In this document: positions 18,180 to 26,495 of the stretch, one piece after another
Layout: every line of letters begins with the position of its first letter
How positions within the stretch are numbered: the first letter of the stretch is position 1
Assembly: GCF_009391885.1 (NCBI RefSeq)
Contig: NZ_VZII01000009.1
Coordinates: forward strand, 1-64,000
Direction: 5' to 3'
DNA length: 64,000 nt
Source: Pseudomonas sp. MN1F
Lineage (GTDB): Bacteria; Pseudomonadota; Gammaproteobacteria; Pseudomonadales; Pseudomonadaceae
Program-made: the position numbers and the translations under genes
The notes under the pieces: generated by a model
What the model was told of the DNA's origin: nothing
The model's database searches: none
The model's input: only the letters and a program-made list of their open reading frames with translations

Positions 18180-18370
18180 AGTGCGTGAACCGTTTCATAT
18201 GGTTATGCGCTAACGGTATTTAAAATATTTTTCTTATGCCTTTATAGTCATTCCCACTGCGTACCCGTCGACCAATCGATGCGCCGCACGACTTGAACCC
18301 ACACGGGTAATCCCCGTGCGTTTCTGATCGTTGCGCGCCATAGAAGTCGCGCACTGCGTGGGAGTGACAC
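18180..18370 (+). promoter_or_regulatory. AT-rich promoter region of the tauD-ABC operon
   Basis: Unlike its surroundings this gap is AT-rich around 18200-18250 (GGTATTTAAAATATTTTTC). TATAGT at 18243-18248 is a plausible -10 with no good -35, which suggests an activator-dependent promoter. Sulfonate operons in pseudomonads are usually CysB-dependent; that link is inferred. A CACGGG/CCCGTG hairpin lies near 18302-18318. Confidence 0.4.
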
Positions 18371-19270
18371 ATGCCAGCCGCCTCGAACGCCTTGTCGTCC
18401 ATCGACAGCGCCCAGCCGCAAACCTTCGAAATCCGCCCGTTCTCCGGTGCCGTCGGTGCCGAGATCATTGGCCTGGACCTGGCCAAGCCGGTCACCGCCG
18501 AGGATTTCACCCGAATTCATCGCGCCCACCTCGACCACCATGTGCTGGTGTTCCGTGACCAGCGCATCAGCCCGCAACAACAGATCGCCTTCAGCCGCCG
18601 CTTTGGCGAGTTGCAGATCCATGTGCTCAAGCAGTTCCTGCTCACTGGCCACCCAGAAATCCTGATCGTCTCCAACATCATCGAGAACGGCCAGAATATC
18701 GGCCTCGGCGATGCCGGCAAGTTCTGGCACTCGGACCTGTCGTACAAGGAGCTGCCAAGCCTTGGCTCCATGCTGCACGCCCAGGAGCTGCCCAGCGAAG
18801 GTGGCGACACCCTGTTCGCCGACATGCACAAAGCCTGGGACGCCGTACCCGAGGCGCTGCGCAAAGTGGTCGAGGGCCGCAGTGCCGCGCACTCCTACAC
18901 CGCCCGTTACGCCGAAACCAAATTTGAAGGCAACTGGCGCCCGACCTTGACCGCCGAGCAGCTCGCGCAGGTGAAGGAAGTCATCCATCCGGTAGTGCGC
19001 ACCCACCCGGAAAACGGCCGCAAGGCGCTGTTCGTCAGCGAAGGTTTCACCACCCGCATCGTCGGCCTGCCGGACGACGAAAGCCACGATGTGCTGCAGC
19101 AGCTGTACGCGCTGAGCGTGCTTGAGCAGAACATCTACCGCCACCAGTGGCAGCCCCACGACCTGGTGTTCTGGGACAACCGTTCGCTGATCCACCTGGC
19201 CACCGGTTGCCCCGCGCACCTGCGCCGCAAACTGTTCCGCACCACCATCCAGGGCGATGCCCCGTTCTGA
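18371..19270 (+). CDS. TauD/TfdA family Fe(II)/2-oxoglutarate dioxygenase
   Basis: 299 residues. The iron facial triad is visible as His120 and Asp122 (FWHSDLSY) plus His275 (SLIHLATG), and Arg290 (LFRTTIQG) sits where 2-oxoglutarate binds. Such enzymes hydroxylate sulfonates, sulfate esters or related compounds, here presumably releasing sulfite. It heads an operon with a sulfonate-type importer, which supports a sulfur-scavenging role. True TauD specificity for taurine cannot be read from the sequence, and alkyl sulfatase (AtsK-like) activity is an alternative. Confidence 0.88.
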   Translation: MPAASNALSSIDSAQPQTFEIRPFSGAVGAEIIGLDLAKPVTAEDFTRIHRAHLDHHVLVFRDQRISPQQQIAFSRRFGELQIHVLKQFLLTGHPEILIVSNIIENGQNIGLGDAGKFWHSDLSYKELPSLGSMLHAQELPSEGGDTLFADMHKAWDAVPEALRKVVEGRSAAHSYTARYAETKFEGNWRPTLTAEQLAQVKEVIHPVVRTHPENGRKALFVSEGFTTRIVGLPDDESHDVLQQLYALSVLEQNIYRHQWQPHDLVFWDNRSLIHLATGCPAHLRRKLFRTTIQGDAPF

Positions 19271-19287
19271 CGACTGAGGAATTCATC

Positions 19288-20307
19288 ATGCGCAAATCCA
19301 TCAGCCGCCTGGCGGCAAGCATCGGCCTGGGCGCCAGCCTGGTCGTTGGCAGCCTGGCGGCCCCCGCCGTGGCGCAAGCCGAAGGCAAGATCCGCATCGC
19401 CGAGCAGTTCGGCATCGTCTACCTGCTGCTCAACGTGGTGCGTGACCAGCACCTGATCGAGAAGCACGGCAAGCAGCAGGGCATCGACATCGAGGTTGAC
19501 TGGGCGCAGCTGTCCGGCGGCTCGGCGATCAACGACGCACTGCTGTCCGGCTCGGTGGACATCGCCGGGGCCGGGGTCGGCCCGCTGCTGACCGTGTGGG
19601 ACCGCACCAAGGACCGGCAGAACGTCAAGGCCGTGGCCTCACTGGGCAACTTCCCGTACTACCTGGTCAGCAGCAACCCGAACGTGAAGACCATCGCCGA
19701 CATTTCCGACAAGGACCGCATTGCGGTGCCTGCTGTGGGTGTTTCGGTGCAATCGCGCTTCCTGCAGTACGCCGCCGCCCAGCAGTGGGGCGACAAGGAA
19801 TACAACCGCCTCGACAAGTACACCCTGGCCGTGCCGCACCCGGATGCCACCGCCGCGCTGCTGGCCGGTGGCACCGAACTGAACGGGCACTTCTCCAACC
19901 CACCGTTCCAGGATCAGGTGCTGGCCAACAAGAACGTGCACGTAGTGCTCAACAGCTACGACCTGCTCGGCCCCAACTCGCCGACCCTGCTGTTCGCTAC
20001 CGAGAAATTCCGCAACGACAATCCCAAGACCTACAAGGCCTTCGTCGACGCCCTGGCCGAGGCGGCGGACTTCGCCCAGAACGACAAGGCCGCTGCAGCG
20101 GATACCTACATCCGCGTGACCAAGGCCAAGATCGACCGCGACGCGCTGATCAAGCTGATCGACAACCCGCAGTACGAGTTCACCGTCACCCCGAAAAACA
20201 CCTACAAGCTGGCCGAGTTCCTGTATCGGGTAGGCGCCATCAAGCACAAGCCGGCGTCGTGGAAGGACTACTTCTTCCAGGATGAACGCCCGCTGCAAGG
20301 GAGCTGA
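19288..20307 (+). CDS. Sulfonate/nitrate-type ABC transporter substrate-binding protein
   Basis: 339 residues from the ATG at 19288, with TGAGGA 9 nt upstream. The signal peptide runs to about residue 31 (LVVGSLAAPAVAQA). The fold is the SsuA/TauA/NrtA type (NMT1-like), with VGPLLTVWDRTKDR and the glycine-rich SGGSAINDALLSGSVDIAGAG ligand loop. It delivers a small organosulfur compound to the permease. The ligand is inferred only from the TauD-like neighbour. Confidence 0.88.
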   Translation: MRKSISRLAASIGLGASLVVGSLAAPAVAQAEGKIRIAEQFGIVYLLLNVVRDQHLIEKHGKQQGIDIEVDWAQLSGGSAINDALLSGSVDIAGAGVGPLLTVWDRTKDRQNVKAVASLGNFPYYLVSSNPNVKTIADISDKDRIAVPAVGVSVQSRFLQYAAAQQWGDKEYNRLDKYTLAVPHPDATAALLAGGTELNGHFSNPPFQDQVLANKNVHVVLNSYDLLGPNSPTLLFATEKFRNDNPKTYKAFVDALAEAADFAQNDKAAAADTYIRVTKAKIDRDALIKLIDNPQYEFTVTPKNTYKLAEFLYRVGAIKHKPASWKDYFFQDERPLQGS

Positions 20308-20313
20308 CCGACC

Positions 20314-21177
20314 ATGACCGCCCCATTGCCAGGCCACACGGCCAGCAACCTGAGCCGTGTCGCTACACCGCCGTTGCTCAAGGTGGACAACCTGAGCCTC
20401 GAATACCGCACCGCCCAGCGCGTGGTGCGGGCCACCCATCAGGTCAGCTTCGAAGTCGACCGCGCCGACCGTTTCGTCCTGCTTGGCCCGTCGGGCTGCG
20501 GCAAGTCCACCCTGCTCAAGGCCGTGGCCGGTTTCATCGCCCCCCGGGAAGGGCAGATCCTGCTGCAGGGCCAACCGGTCAATGGCCCCGGCCCTGACCG
20601 TATCGTGGTGTTCCAGGAGTTCGACCAGCTGCCGCCGTGGAAGACGGTGAAAGAGAACGTCATGTTCCCGCTGCTGGTGTCTGGCCAGCTCAAGCGTGCC
20701 GAGGCCGAGGAGCGGGCCTTGCATTACCTGGACAAGGTTGGCCTGGCCGCCTTTGCCGATGTCTACCCGCACATGCTGTCGGGCGGGATGAAGGCACGCG
20801 TGGCGATCGCCCGGGCGTTGGCCACCCAGCCGAAAATCCTGCTGATGGACGAGCCGTTCGCCGCACTCGATGCGCTGACCCGGCGCAAGATGCAGGAAGA
20901 ACTGCTGCTGCTGTGGGAGGAAGTGCGTTTCACCTTGCTGTTCGTCACCCACTCCATCGAGGAGGCGTTGGTGGTCGGCAACCGCATCCTGCTGCTGTCG
21001 CCCCACCCGGGCCGGGTACGGGCCGAGGTGCACAGCCACCAGTACGACCTTGGCAGCCTCGGCGCCGCGGACTTCCAGGCCAGTGCGCGACGCATCCATC
21101 GCTTGCTGTTCGACGAGGCCGAAGCCGCTGAACCAACCGATGACCTGGGCTTCAACGACATTCGCATCGCCTACTGA
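20314..21177 (+). CDS. ABC transporter ATP-binding protein (SsuB/TauB family)
   Basis: 287 residues with a complete ATPase: Walker A GPSGCGKST (58-66), signature LSGGM (155-159), Walker B ILLMDE (175-180) and a switch His in FVTHSIEEA. The C-terminus has an extra roughly 50 residues beyond the minimal domain. It powers the importer with the flanking binding protein and permease, and starts 6 bp after the binding-protein stop. Confidence 0.9.
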   Translation: MTAPLPGHTASNLSRVATPPLLKVDNLSLEYRTAQRVVRATHQVSFEVDRADRFVLLGPSGCGKSTLLKAVAGFIAPREGQILLQGQPVNGPGPDRIVVFQEFDQLPPWKTVKENVMFPLLVSGQLKRAEAEERALHYLDKVGLAAFADVYPHMLSGGMKARVAIARALATQPKILLMDEPFAALDALTRRKMQEELLLLWEEVRFTLLFVTHSIEEALVVGNRILLLSPHPGRVRAEVHSHQYDLGSLGAADFQASARRIHRLLFDEAEAAEPTDDLGFNDIRIAY

Positions 21178-21191
21178 CAGGAGCTTCAGCC

Positions 21192-22055
21192 ATGACCCCT
21201 ACACCTGTACGCCAGGAATACGAGGTGCAGCTGCAGCCTTTGCTCAGTGTGCCCGTGGAACGCAATCTACCGTTGGCCCAGCGGCTGTGGCAGCACGGCT
21301 GGCTGCGCAAGGCCGTGATCCTGGTGGTGATCGCCGCCTTGTGGGAGGCGATCGCCCGCTACCAGGGCAACGACCTGCTGCTGCCAACCTTCCTGCAGAC
21401 CGCCGCCGCGCTGTGGGACGGCCTGCTCAGTGGCGAGCTGCCGGCCAAGGTCGGCGTGTCGCTGGTGATTCTGCTCAAGGGTTACCTGCTGGGTATTGCG
21501 CTGGCCTTCGGCCTCACCAGCCTGGCGGTGTCGACCCAGCTCGGTCGTGATCTGCTGGGTACCCTGACCTCGATGTTCAACCCATTGCCGGCGATTGCCC
21601 TGCTGCCGCTGGCGTTGCTGTGGTTCGGGCTGGGCGACAACAGCCTGATCTTCGTGCTGGTGCATTCGGTGCTGTGGGCGCTGGCGCTGAATACCTATGC
21701 GGGCTTTCTCGGTGTGTCGGAAACCTTGCGCATGGCCGGGCGCAACTACGGCCTGAAAGGGCTGCGCCTGGTCCTGCACATCCTGGTACCGGCGGCGCTG
21801 CCGTCGATCCTCTCGGGGCTGAAGATCGGCTGGGCGTTCGCTTGGCGCACGCTGATCGCCGCCGAACTGGTGTTCGGCGCCAGCAGCGGCAAGGGCGGGC
21901 TGGGCTGGTACATCTTCCAGAACCGCAACGAGCTGTATACCGACAAGGTGTTTGCTGGATTGGCGGTGGTGATCCTGATCGGTTTGCTGGTCGAGGGGCT
22001 GGTGTTCAATACCCTGGAGCGGTTGACGGTGCGCCGTTGGGGCATGCAGAGGTAA
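21192..22055 (+). CDS. ABC transporter permease (SsuC/TauC family)
   Basis: 287 residues with about six membrane helices and the BPD_transp_1 EAA loop around AGRNYGLKGLRLVLHILVPAALPSIL. The C-terminal helix is VVILIGLLVEGLVFNTLERLTVRRW. It is the last gene of the tauD-like operon, 14 bp after the ATPase gene. No clear terminator precedes the convergent regulator gene. Confidence 0.9.
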   Translation: MTPTPVRQEYEVQLQPLLSVPVERNLPLAQRLWQHGWLRKAVILVVIAALWEAIARYQGNDLLLPTFLQTAAALWDGLLSGELPAKVGVSLVILLKGYLLGIALAFGLTSLAVSTQLGRDLLGTLTSMFNPLPAIALLPLALLWFGLGDNSLIFVLVHSVLWALALNTYAGFLGVSETLRMAGRNYGLKGLRLVLHILVPAALPSILSGLKIGWAFAWRTLIAAELVFGASSGKGGLGWYIFQNRNELYTDKVFAGLAVVILIGLLVEGLVFNTLERLTVRRWGMQR

Positions 22056-22084
22056 TACACCTGTGCCGGCCATTTCGCGGGTGA

Positions 22085-22642
22085 CTAATTGATGTACTGT
22101 GCTGCCGCATTGCTCAAGGTCCTGGCGATCTCTTCGCGCAGTGCCTGCGGCTCTTCGATCACCAAGCCTTCCCCTTGGCTCAGCACCCACCAGCGTAATG
22201 GCCCGCCATCTTCCACCGTGGCCCGCAGCCGGTGCCCCTGGTCCAGCGCAGTCAGCTGCATGTCCACGCTCAACGGCGCCTCGCGCAACTGCCGGGCCAG
22301 CAGGTCGCTGACCCACGCCTGCATCTCGATCCCTTCACCCTGAACCGGCTGAAGCGCATCACCGCGCAAATAGCCCTGCAAATCGAAATTCCCCCGCAGC
22401 TCGCCCGCAACGTTCGCTGACCAGTGCCAGCCAAACGGAATGCTCTTGTCATTGCGGTCCAGCGGAAAGATCAGCGACAGCTCGTTGAGGTCCCGCTCCA
22501 CCGTACGTTTGCTGACGTTGAAGCCCACATCGCGCAGGCGCCATACCAGTTCGGCGCTGGTAATACCTGGAGAACGGCTGGGTAACTGGCGCAGCAGCGC
22601 CCATTGACGGCTGAGGGTGGCGCGGGTGGTGGCGAACGGCAA
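22085..22642 (-). CDS. Compact HTH regulator with WYL-family C-terminus but no WYL domain
   Basis: 185 residues. Residues 1-60 match the DeoR-like HTH of WYL-family regulators (TSAELVWRLRDVGFNVSKRTVERDLNELS). Residues about 75-180 match the C-terminal WCX extension (LRWWVLSQGEGLVIEEPQALREEIARTL). The WYL beta-domain that normally sits between them is missing with the frame intact, so the protein is little more than half the usual 300-plus residues. No stop or frame break marks it as a pseudogene. WYL domains sense nucleotides or nucleic acid, so loss may give a ligand-blind repressor. It converges with the sulfonate operon. Confidence 0.75.
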   Translation of the reverse strand: MPFATTRATLSRQWALLRQLPSRSPGITSAELVWRLRDVGFNVSKRTVERDLNELSLIFPLDRNDKSIPFGWHWSANVAGELRGNFDLQGYLRGDALQPVQGEGIEMQAWVSDLLARQLREAPLSVDMQLTALDQGHRLRATVEDGGPLRWWVLSQGEGLVIEEPQALREEIARTLSNAAAQYIN

Positions 22643-22690
22643 AAGGTAACGTCCTTGTCTAGGCTTGCCGCAACAGGATGGCGGCTAGAG

Positions 22691-22717
22691 CGGGTCATGG
22701 CAATTAGCCATAACCCG
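22691..22717. repeat. Hairpin between the HTH-WCX regulator and sel1 genes
   Basis: CGGGT-C-ATGGC (22691-22701) pairs with GCCAT-A-ACCCG (22707-22717) around a 5-nt loop, with one mismatch. It lies in the divergent 206-bp gap between the regulator and the Sel1 gene. It may be an operator or a leader hairpin. There is no T run. Confidence 0.4.
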
Positions 22718-22848
22718 TTCAGATCAAGGAATGCGCAATTGGTTGCCTTGCCTCGAATCGTTCGCGACAGGTTTTGACGTGACGTCGCGCAGAATCACGC
22801 CTCATCACAGCCGCGGTCGGGCCTGTGGGTCGTTCAATGAGGATGAAC

Positions 22849-23643
22849 ATGTCTGCTGTCAGCAATATCCACTCGCTGCTCGCCCGTCTTCTGCCAGAGC
22901 AGGTCATTTGCCCACCGACGCACGCCGGCAGGCGACAGCGGCTGTTTGCCGGAGTAGGGCTGCCCAGCCAGCGCGCGCTGCTGGTCAACCGCCTGGACGA
23001 GGCGCACGACCTGCAGGCGGTATACGCCGACCTGCGCCAACAGGCGCTGGCTGGCAATGTGGCAGCACTCAATGACCTCGGCTGGATCTGGCTCAATGGC
23101 AAGTACTGGCGGGCCGACACGGCGCTGGCCGGGCACCTGCTGCGCATGGCGGCGCTGCAGGGCAATGCGGCGGCGTGGTTCAACCTGGGCCAGCAGCATT
23201 ACTTCGGCAAGGGTGTCGAAACCTCCTATGCGCAGGCCGAGGAATGTTATCGCCAGGCCTTCGAGCGCGGCATGCTGCATGCCGCTGCCGCGCTGGGTGA
23301 CCTGTACGAAGAAGAAGTCTGCGACGCCACGCTGGGCTGGCAGGTGGACCCGGGCCAGGCCTACCAGTGGTTTTTGCGCGGCGCCGAGCGGGGCGAGGCG
23401 CGTTGCCGGTTTGAAGTGGGCTACCGTTTGTTGCATGGCCTGTACGTGGACGCCGATATCAAGGCTGCGCTGTATTGGCTTGAGTTGGCGGCGGCAACCG
23501 GGGTGATGCAGGCGGCCGAGGAGTTGGCGGTGCATTTCAGCAGCCGGGATGACGCGCGTTACCAGGACTGGCGTGACCGGGCAGTGCAGATGGGCAGCAC
23601 CTTGGCCCTGACCATGAAGCTGGAAGACCAGGTTCAGCCCTGA
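22849..23643 (+). CDS. Sel1-like repeat protein
   Basis: 264 residues from the ATG at 22849, which has AGG 6 nt upstream. GTG 22825 and ATGs 22837 and 22843 are worse placed. At least three Sel1/TPR-like repeats are visible (LAGHLLRMAALQGNAAAWFNLG, YGKGVE-type loops, AYQWFLRGAERGEARCRFEVG, ALYWLELAAATGVMQAAEELA). Such solenoids are protein-protein adaptors. No signal peptide is evident, so it is probably cytosolic. Partner unknown. Confidence 0.82.
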   Translation: MSAVSNIHSLLARLLPEQVICPPTHAGRRQRLFAGVGLPSQRALLVNRLDEAHDLQAVYADLRQQALAGNVAALNDLGWIWLNGKYWRADTALAGHLLRMAALQGNAAAWFNLGQQHYFGKGVETSYAQAEECYRQAFERGMLHAAAALGDLYEEEVCDATLGWQVDPGQAYQWFLRGAERGEARCRFEVGYRLLHGLYVDADIKAALYWLELAAATGVMQAAEELAVHFSSRDDARYQDWRDRAVQMGSTLALTMKLEDQVQP

Positions 23644-23713
23644 ATGAACAACAATTCATCAAAGTCCCTCGTCGCACACGGTTGACGACAGGGGGAGGCG
23701 CAGGCGTATATTG

Positions 23714-23729
23714 ATAGTTAGCAAACTAT
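23714..23729. promoter_or_regulatory. Candidate MarR operator
   Basis: ATAGTT-AGCA-AACTAT is a perfect 6-4-6 palindrome 21 bp upstream of the marR start, in an AT-rich stretch. MarR repressors bind palindromes of this size over their own promoters, and many include TAGTT/AACTA half sites. It would control the whole efflux operon. Confidence 0.65.
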
Positions 23730-23749
23730 GAATATACTTGGTTCCCCAC

Positions 23750-24202
23750 ATGTCCATTGACTCCCTGCGCCTGCAAGTCAGCAGCGGCATGGTGGTTGCC
23801 GCTCGCCACTGGCGGCGCATCTGCCACAACGCCCTGATCGGCTACGGTATCTCCGAGGCCTGCGCCGCACCGCTGCTGATGATCGTGCGCCTGGGCGATG
23901 GCGTGCACCAGGTGGCCGTGGCCCAGGCTGCCGGGCTGGAAAGCCCGTCGCTGGTGCGCCTGCTCGACCAGCTGTGCAAGGCAGGCCTGGTCTGCCGCAG
24001 CGAGGACCCACTGGACCGCCGCGCCAAGGCCCTGAGCCTGACCGCCGAAGGCCGTCGCCTGGCCGAAGCCATCGAAGCCGAGTTGGTGCGCGTGCGTCAT
24101 GACGTGCTGCAGGGCATCGACGAGGCCGACCTGCAAGCGGCGCTGCGCGTGTTGCGCGCCTTCGAGGCCGCTGGCCTGGGTACTGCAGGCGGGGTGGCAT
24201 GA
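23750..24202 (+). CDS. MarR family repressor of the efflux operon
   Basis: 150 residues from the ATG at 23750. The winged helix is recognisable (VAVAQAAGLESPSLVRLLDQLCKAGLVCRSEDPLDRRAKALSL), with the DxRxK wing motif present as DRRAK. It is the first gene of a five-gene set in which every junction is a 4-bp overlap, and a palindrome lies just upstream. It most likely represses this operon and is released by a phenolic or drug-like ligand. Confidence 0.88.
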   Translation: MSIDSLRLQVSSGMVVAARHWRRICHNALIGYGISEACAAPLLMIVRLGDGVHQVAVAQAAGLESPSLVRLLDQLCKAGLVCRSEDPLDRRAKALSLTAEGRRLAEAIEAELVRVRHDVLQGIDEADLQAALRVLRAFEAAGLGTAGGVA

Positions 24203-26286
24203 ACGGCTTCTTCAGCTCGGTGCCGCCGGCCCGCGACTGGTTCTATGGCGTGCGCACCTTCGCCGCATCGATGATCGCCCTGTACATCGCCCTGCTACTG
24301 CAGTTGCCGCGACCGTATTGGGCGATGGCCACCGTTTACATCGTCTCCAGCCCGTTCGTCGGCCCCACCAGCTCCAAGGCGCTGTATCGCGCCGTGGGGA
24401 CGCTGCTCGGTGCTGCCGGGGCGATCTTCTTCGTGCCGCCGCTGGTGCAGTCACCGGTGTTGCTGAGCATCGCCATCGCCCTGTGGACCGGCACCCTGCT
24501 GTTCCTCTCGCTGAACGTGCGCACAGCCAACAACTACGTGCTGATGCTGGCCGGCTACACCTTGCCGATGATTGCCCTGGCGGTGGTCGACAACCCGCTG
24601 GCGGTGTTCGACGTGGCATCCTCCCGTGCCCAGGAAATCTGCCTCGGTATTGTCTGCGCGGCGGTAGTCGGTGCGATCTTCTGGCCACGCCGGCTGGCCC
24701 CGGTGGTGGTGGGTGCAACCGGTAGCTGGTTCACCGAGGCGATCCGCTACAGCGATACCTACCTCGCCCGCGAAGCCAGCGCTGACAAAGTCGGTGGCAT
24801 GCGCGCAGCGATGGTCACCACCTTCAACTCGCTGGAGCTGATGATCGGTCAGCTCGGCCACGAAGGCGCCGGCCCGCACACGCTGAAGAACGCCCGCGAG
24901 CTGCGCGGGCGGATGATCCACCTGCTGCCGGTGATCGACGCCCTCGACGACGCCCTGATCGCCCTCGAAGGCCGCGCCCCGGCCCATTACGCCCAGCTCC
25001 AGCCGGTGCTGGAAGCCGCCCGCGAATGGCTCAAAGGCACTGCCGACAGCGCTTCTGTCGCCCGCTGGGCGGCCTTGCACGAGCAGATCGACCGCCTGCA
25101 GCCCGGCGCTGCTGCCCTCGACCAGCGTGCCGAGCTGCTGCTGTCCAACGCTCTGTATCGCCTGACCGAATGGGCCGACTTGTGGCAGGACTGCTGCTCC
25201 TTGCAGCATGCCCTGCGTACCGACGACCCCAAGCCTTGGCGCGCGGTCTACCGCCACTGGCGCCTGGGCCGCCTGACCGCGTTCTTCGACCGTGGCCTGA
25301 TGCTCTACTCGGTGGTCTCCACGGTGCTGGCGATCGTCGTCGCCTGCGGCCTGTGGATCGGCCTGGGCTGGAACGACGGCGCCAGTGCAGTGATCCTCGC
25401 CGCCGTGTCGTGCAGCTTCTTTGCCGCCATGGACGACCCGGCGCCACAGATCTACCGGTTCTTCTTCTGGACCTTGATGTCGGTGATCTTCTCCAGCCTG
25501 TACCTGTTCCTGGTGCTGCCCAACCTGCACGACTTCCCGATGCTGGTACTGGCCTTCGCCATCCCGTTCATCTGTGTCGGCACCCTGACCGTGCAACCGC
25601 GCTTCTACCTCGGCACCTTGCTGACCATCGTCAACACCTCGACCTTCATCAGCATCCAGGGTGCCTACGACGCCGACTTCTTCACCTTCCTCAACTCCAA
25701 CCTGGCCGGCCCTGTTGGCCTGCTGTTCGCCTTCATCTGGACCTTGGTGATGCGCCCGTTCGGCGTCGAGCTGGCGGCCAAGCGCATGACCCGCTTCCTC
25801 TGGCGCGACATCGTCGAAATGACCGAGCCGGCGACCCTGGCCGAACACCGCCAGGTCGGCGTGCAGATGCTCGACCGCCTGATGCAGCACCTGCCGCGCC
25901 TGTCGCAGACCGGCCAGGACAGCGGCGTGGCGCTGCGCGACCTGCGCGTGGGGCTGAACCTGCTTGACCTGCTGGCCTACCTGCCGCGAGCCGGCCAGCA
26001 GGCCCGCGAACGCCTGGGCACGGTGATCGAGGAAGTCGGCGCGCACTATGCCGCTTGCCTGCGCGCCGGTGAACGCCTGCACGCGCCGGCTGCGCTGCTG
26101 CGCAACATGGAGCGTGCGCGCCTGGCGCTTAACCTGGATGAACTGTACGAGCGCGGCGATGCCCGCACCCACTTGCTGCATGCCCTGGCAGGCCTGCGCC
26201 TGGCCCTGCTGCCGGGGGTCGAGGTGATGCTTGAGCCTGCCGAACAACCACAACTGCCCCCCGGCCTCGACGGAGCGCCCCTGTGA
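24199..26286 (+). CDS. FUSC-family efflux transporter (AaeB-like)
   Basis: 695 residues with two membrane blocks, about 20-165 and about 370-510, separated by a cytosolic helical region and followed by a soluble tail. This is the fusaric-acid-resistance/aromatic acid exporter layout (PF04632-type). Together with the DUF1656 and HlyD proteins it would form a tripartite pump, with the NodT-type outer membrane channel, for aromatic acids, fusaric acid or similar toxic compounds. Confidence 0.88.
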   Translation: MNGFFSSVPPARDWFYGVRTFAASMIALYIALLLQLPRPYWAMATVYIVSSPFVGPTSSKALYRAVGTLLGAAGAIFFVPPLVQSPVLLSIAIALWTGTLLFLSLNVRTANNYVLMLAGYTLPMIALAVVDNPLAVFDVASSRAQEICLGIVCAAVVGAIFWPRRLAPVVVGATGSWFTEAIRYSDTYLAREASADKVGGMRAAMVTTFNSLELMIGQLGHEGAGPHTLKNARELRGRMIHLLPVIDALDDALIALEGRAPAHYAQLQPVLEAAREWLKGTADSASVARWAALHEQIDRLQPGAAALDQRAELLLSNALYRLTEWADLWQDCCSLQHALRTDDPKPWRAVYRHWRLGRLTAFFDRGLMLYSVVSTVLAIVVACGLWIGLGWNDGASAVILAAVSCSFFAAMDDPAPQIYRFFFWTLMSVIFSSLYLFLVLPNLHDFPMLVLAFAIPFICVGTLTVQPRFYLGTLLTIVNTSTFISIQGAYDADFFTFLNSNLAGPVGLLFAFIWTLVMRPFGVELAAKRMTRFLWRDIVEMTEPATLAEHRQVGVQMLDRLMQHLPRLSQTGQDSGVALRDLRVGLNLLDLLAYLPRAGQQARERLGTVIEEVGAHYAACLRAGERLHAPAALLRNMERARLALNLDELYERGDARTHLLHALAGLRLALLPGVEVMLEPAEQPQLPPGLDGAPL

Positions 26287-26495
26287 TCGGTGAACTGGAT
26301 ATCAGCGGGGTGTTCCTGCCCACGCTGCTGGTGATGATGTTTGGCACCTACCTGCTGTTCCTGGGGGTGCACGCGGTGCTGGTGCGCCTGCATTTCTACC
26401 GCCTGGTCTGGCACCGGGCGCTGTTCAACGTTGCCCTGTATGCCGTGCTGCTGGGTGCGGTCGACCACTTTTGCCGAAGCCTGATGCTGCCATGA
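26283..26495 (+). CDS. DUF1656 small membrane protein (AaeX-like)
   Basis: 70 residues starting at GTG 26283 in a 4-bp overlap with the FUSC gene. Two hydrophobic helices (FLPTLLVMMFGTYLLFLG and ALFNVALYAVLLGAVDHF). The family is regularly encoded between FUSC and HlyD genes and is thought to be a pump accessory. Its biochemical role is not established. Confidence 0.88.
   Translation: MIGELDISGVFLPTLLVMMFGTYLLFLGVHAVLVRLHFYRLVWHRALFNVALYAVLLGAVDHFCRSLMLP

Noticed and set aside
22719..23183. 154-codon minus-strand frame over the Sel1 gene
   Set aside because: It is antisense to a convincing Sel1 protein. Ser/Arg-rich shadow composition.
24451..26253. 600-codon open frame opposite the FUSC gene
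   Set aside because: It is an antisense shadow with low-complexity composition, while the plus-strand operon with 4-bp overlaps is clear.
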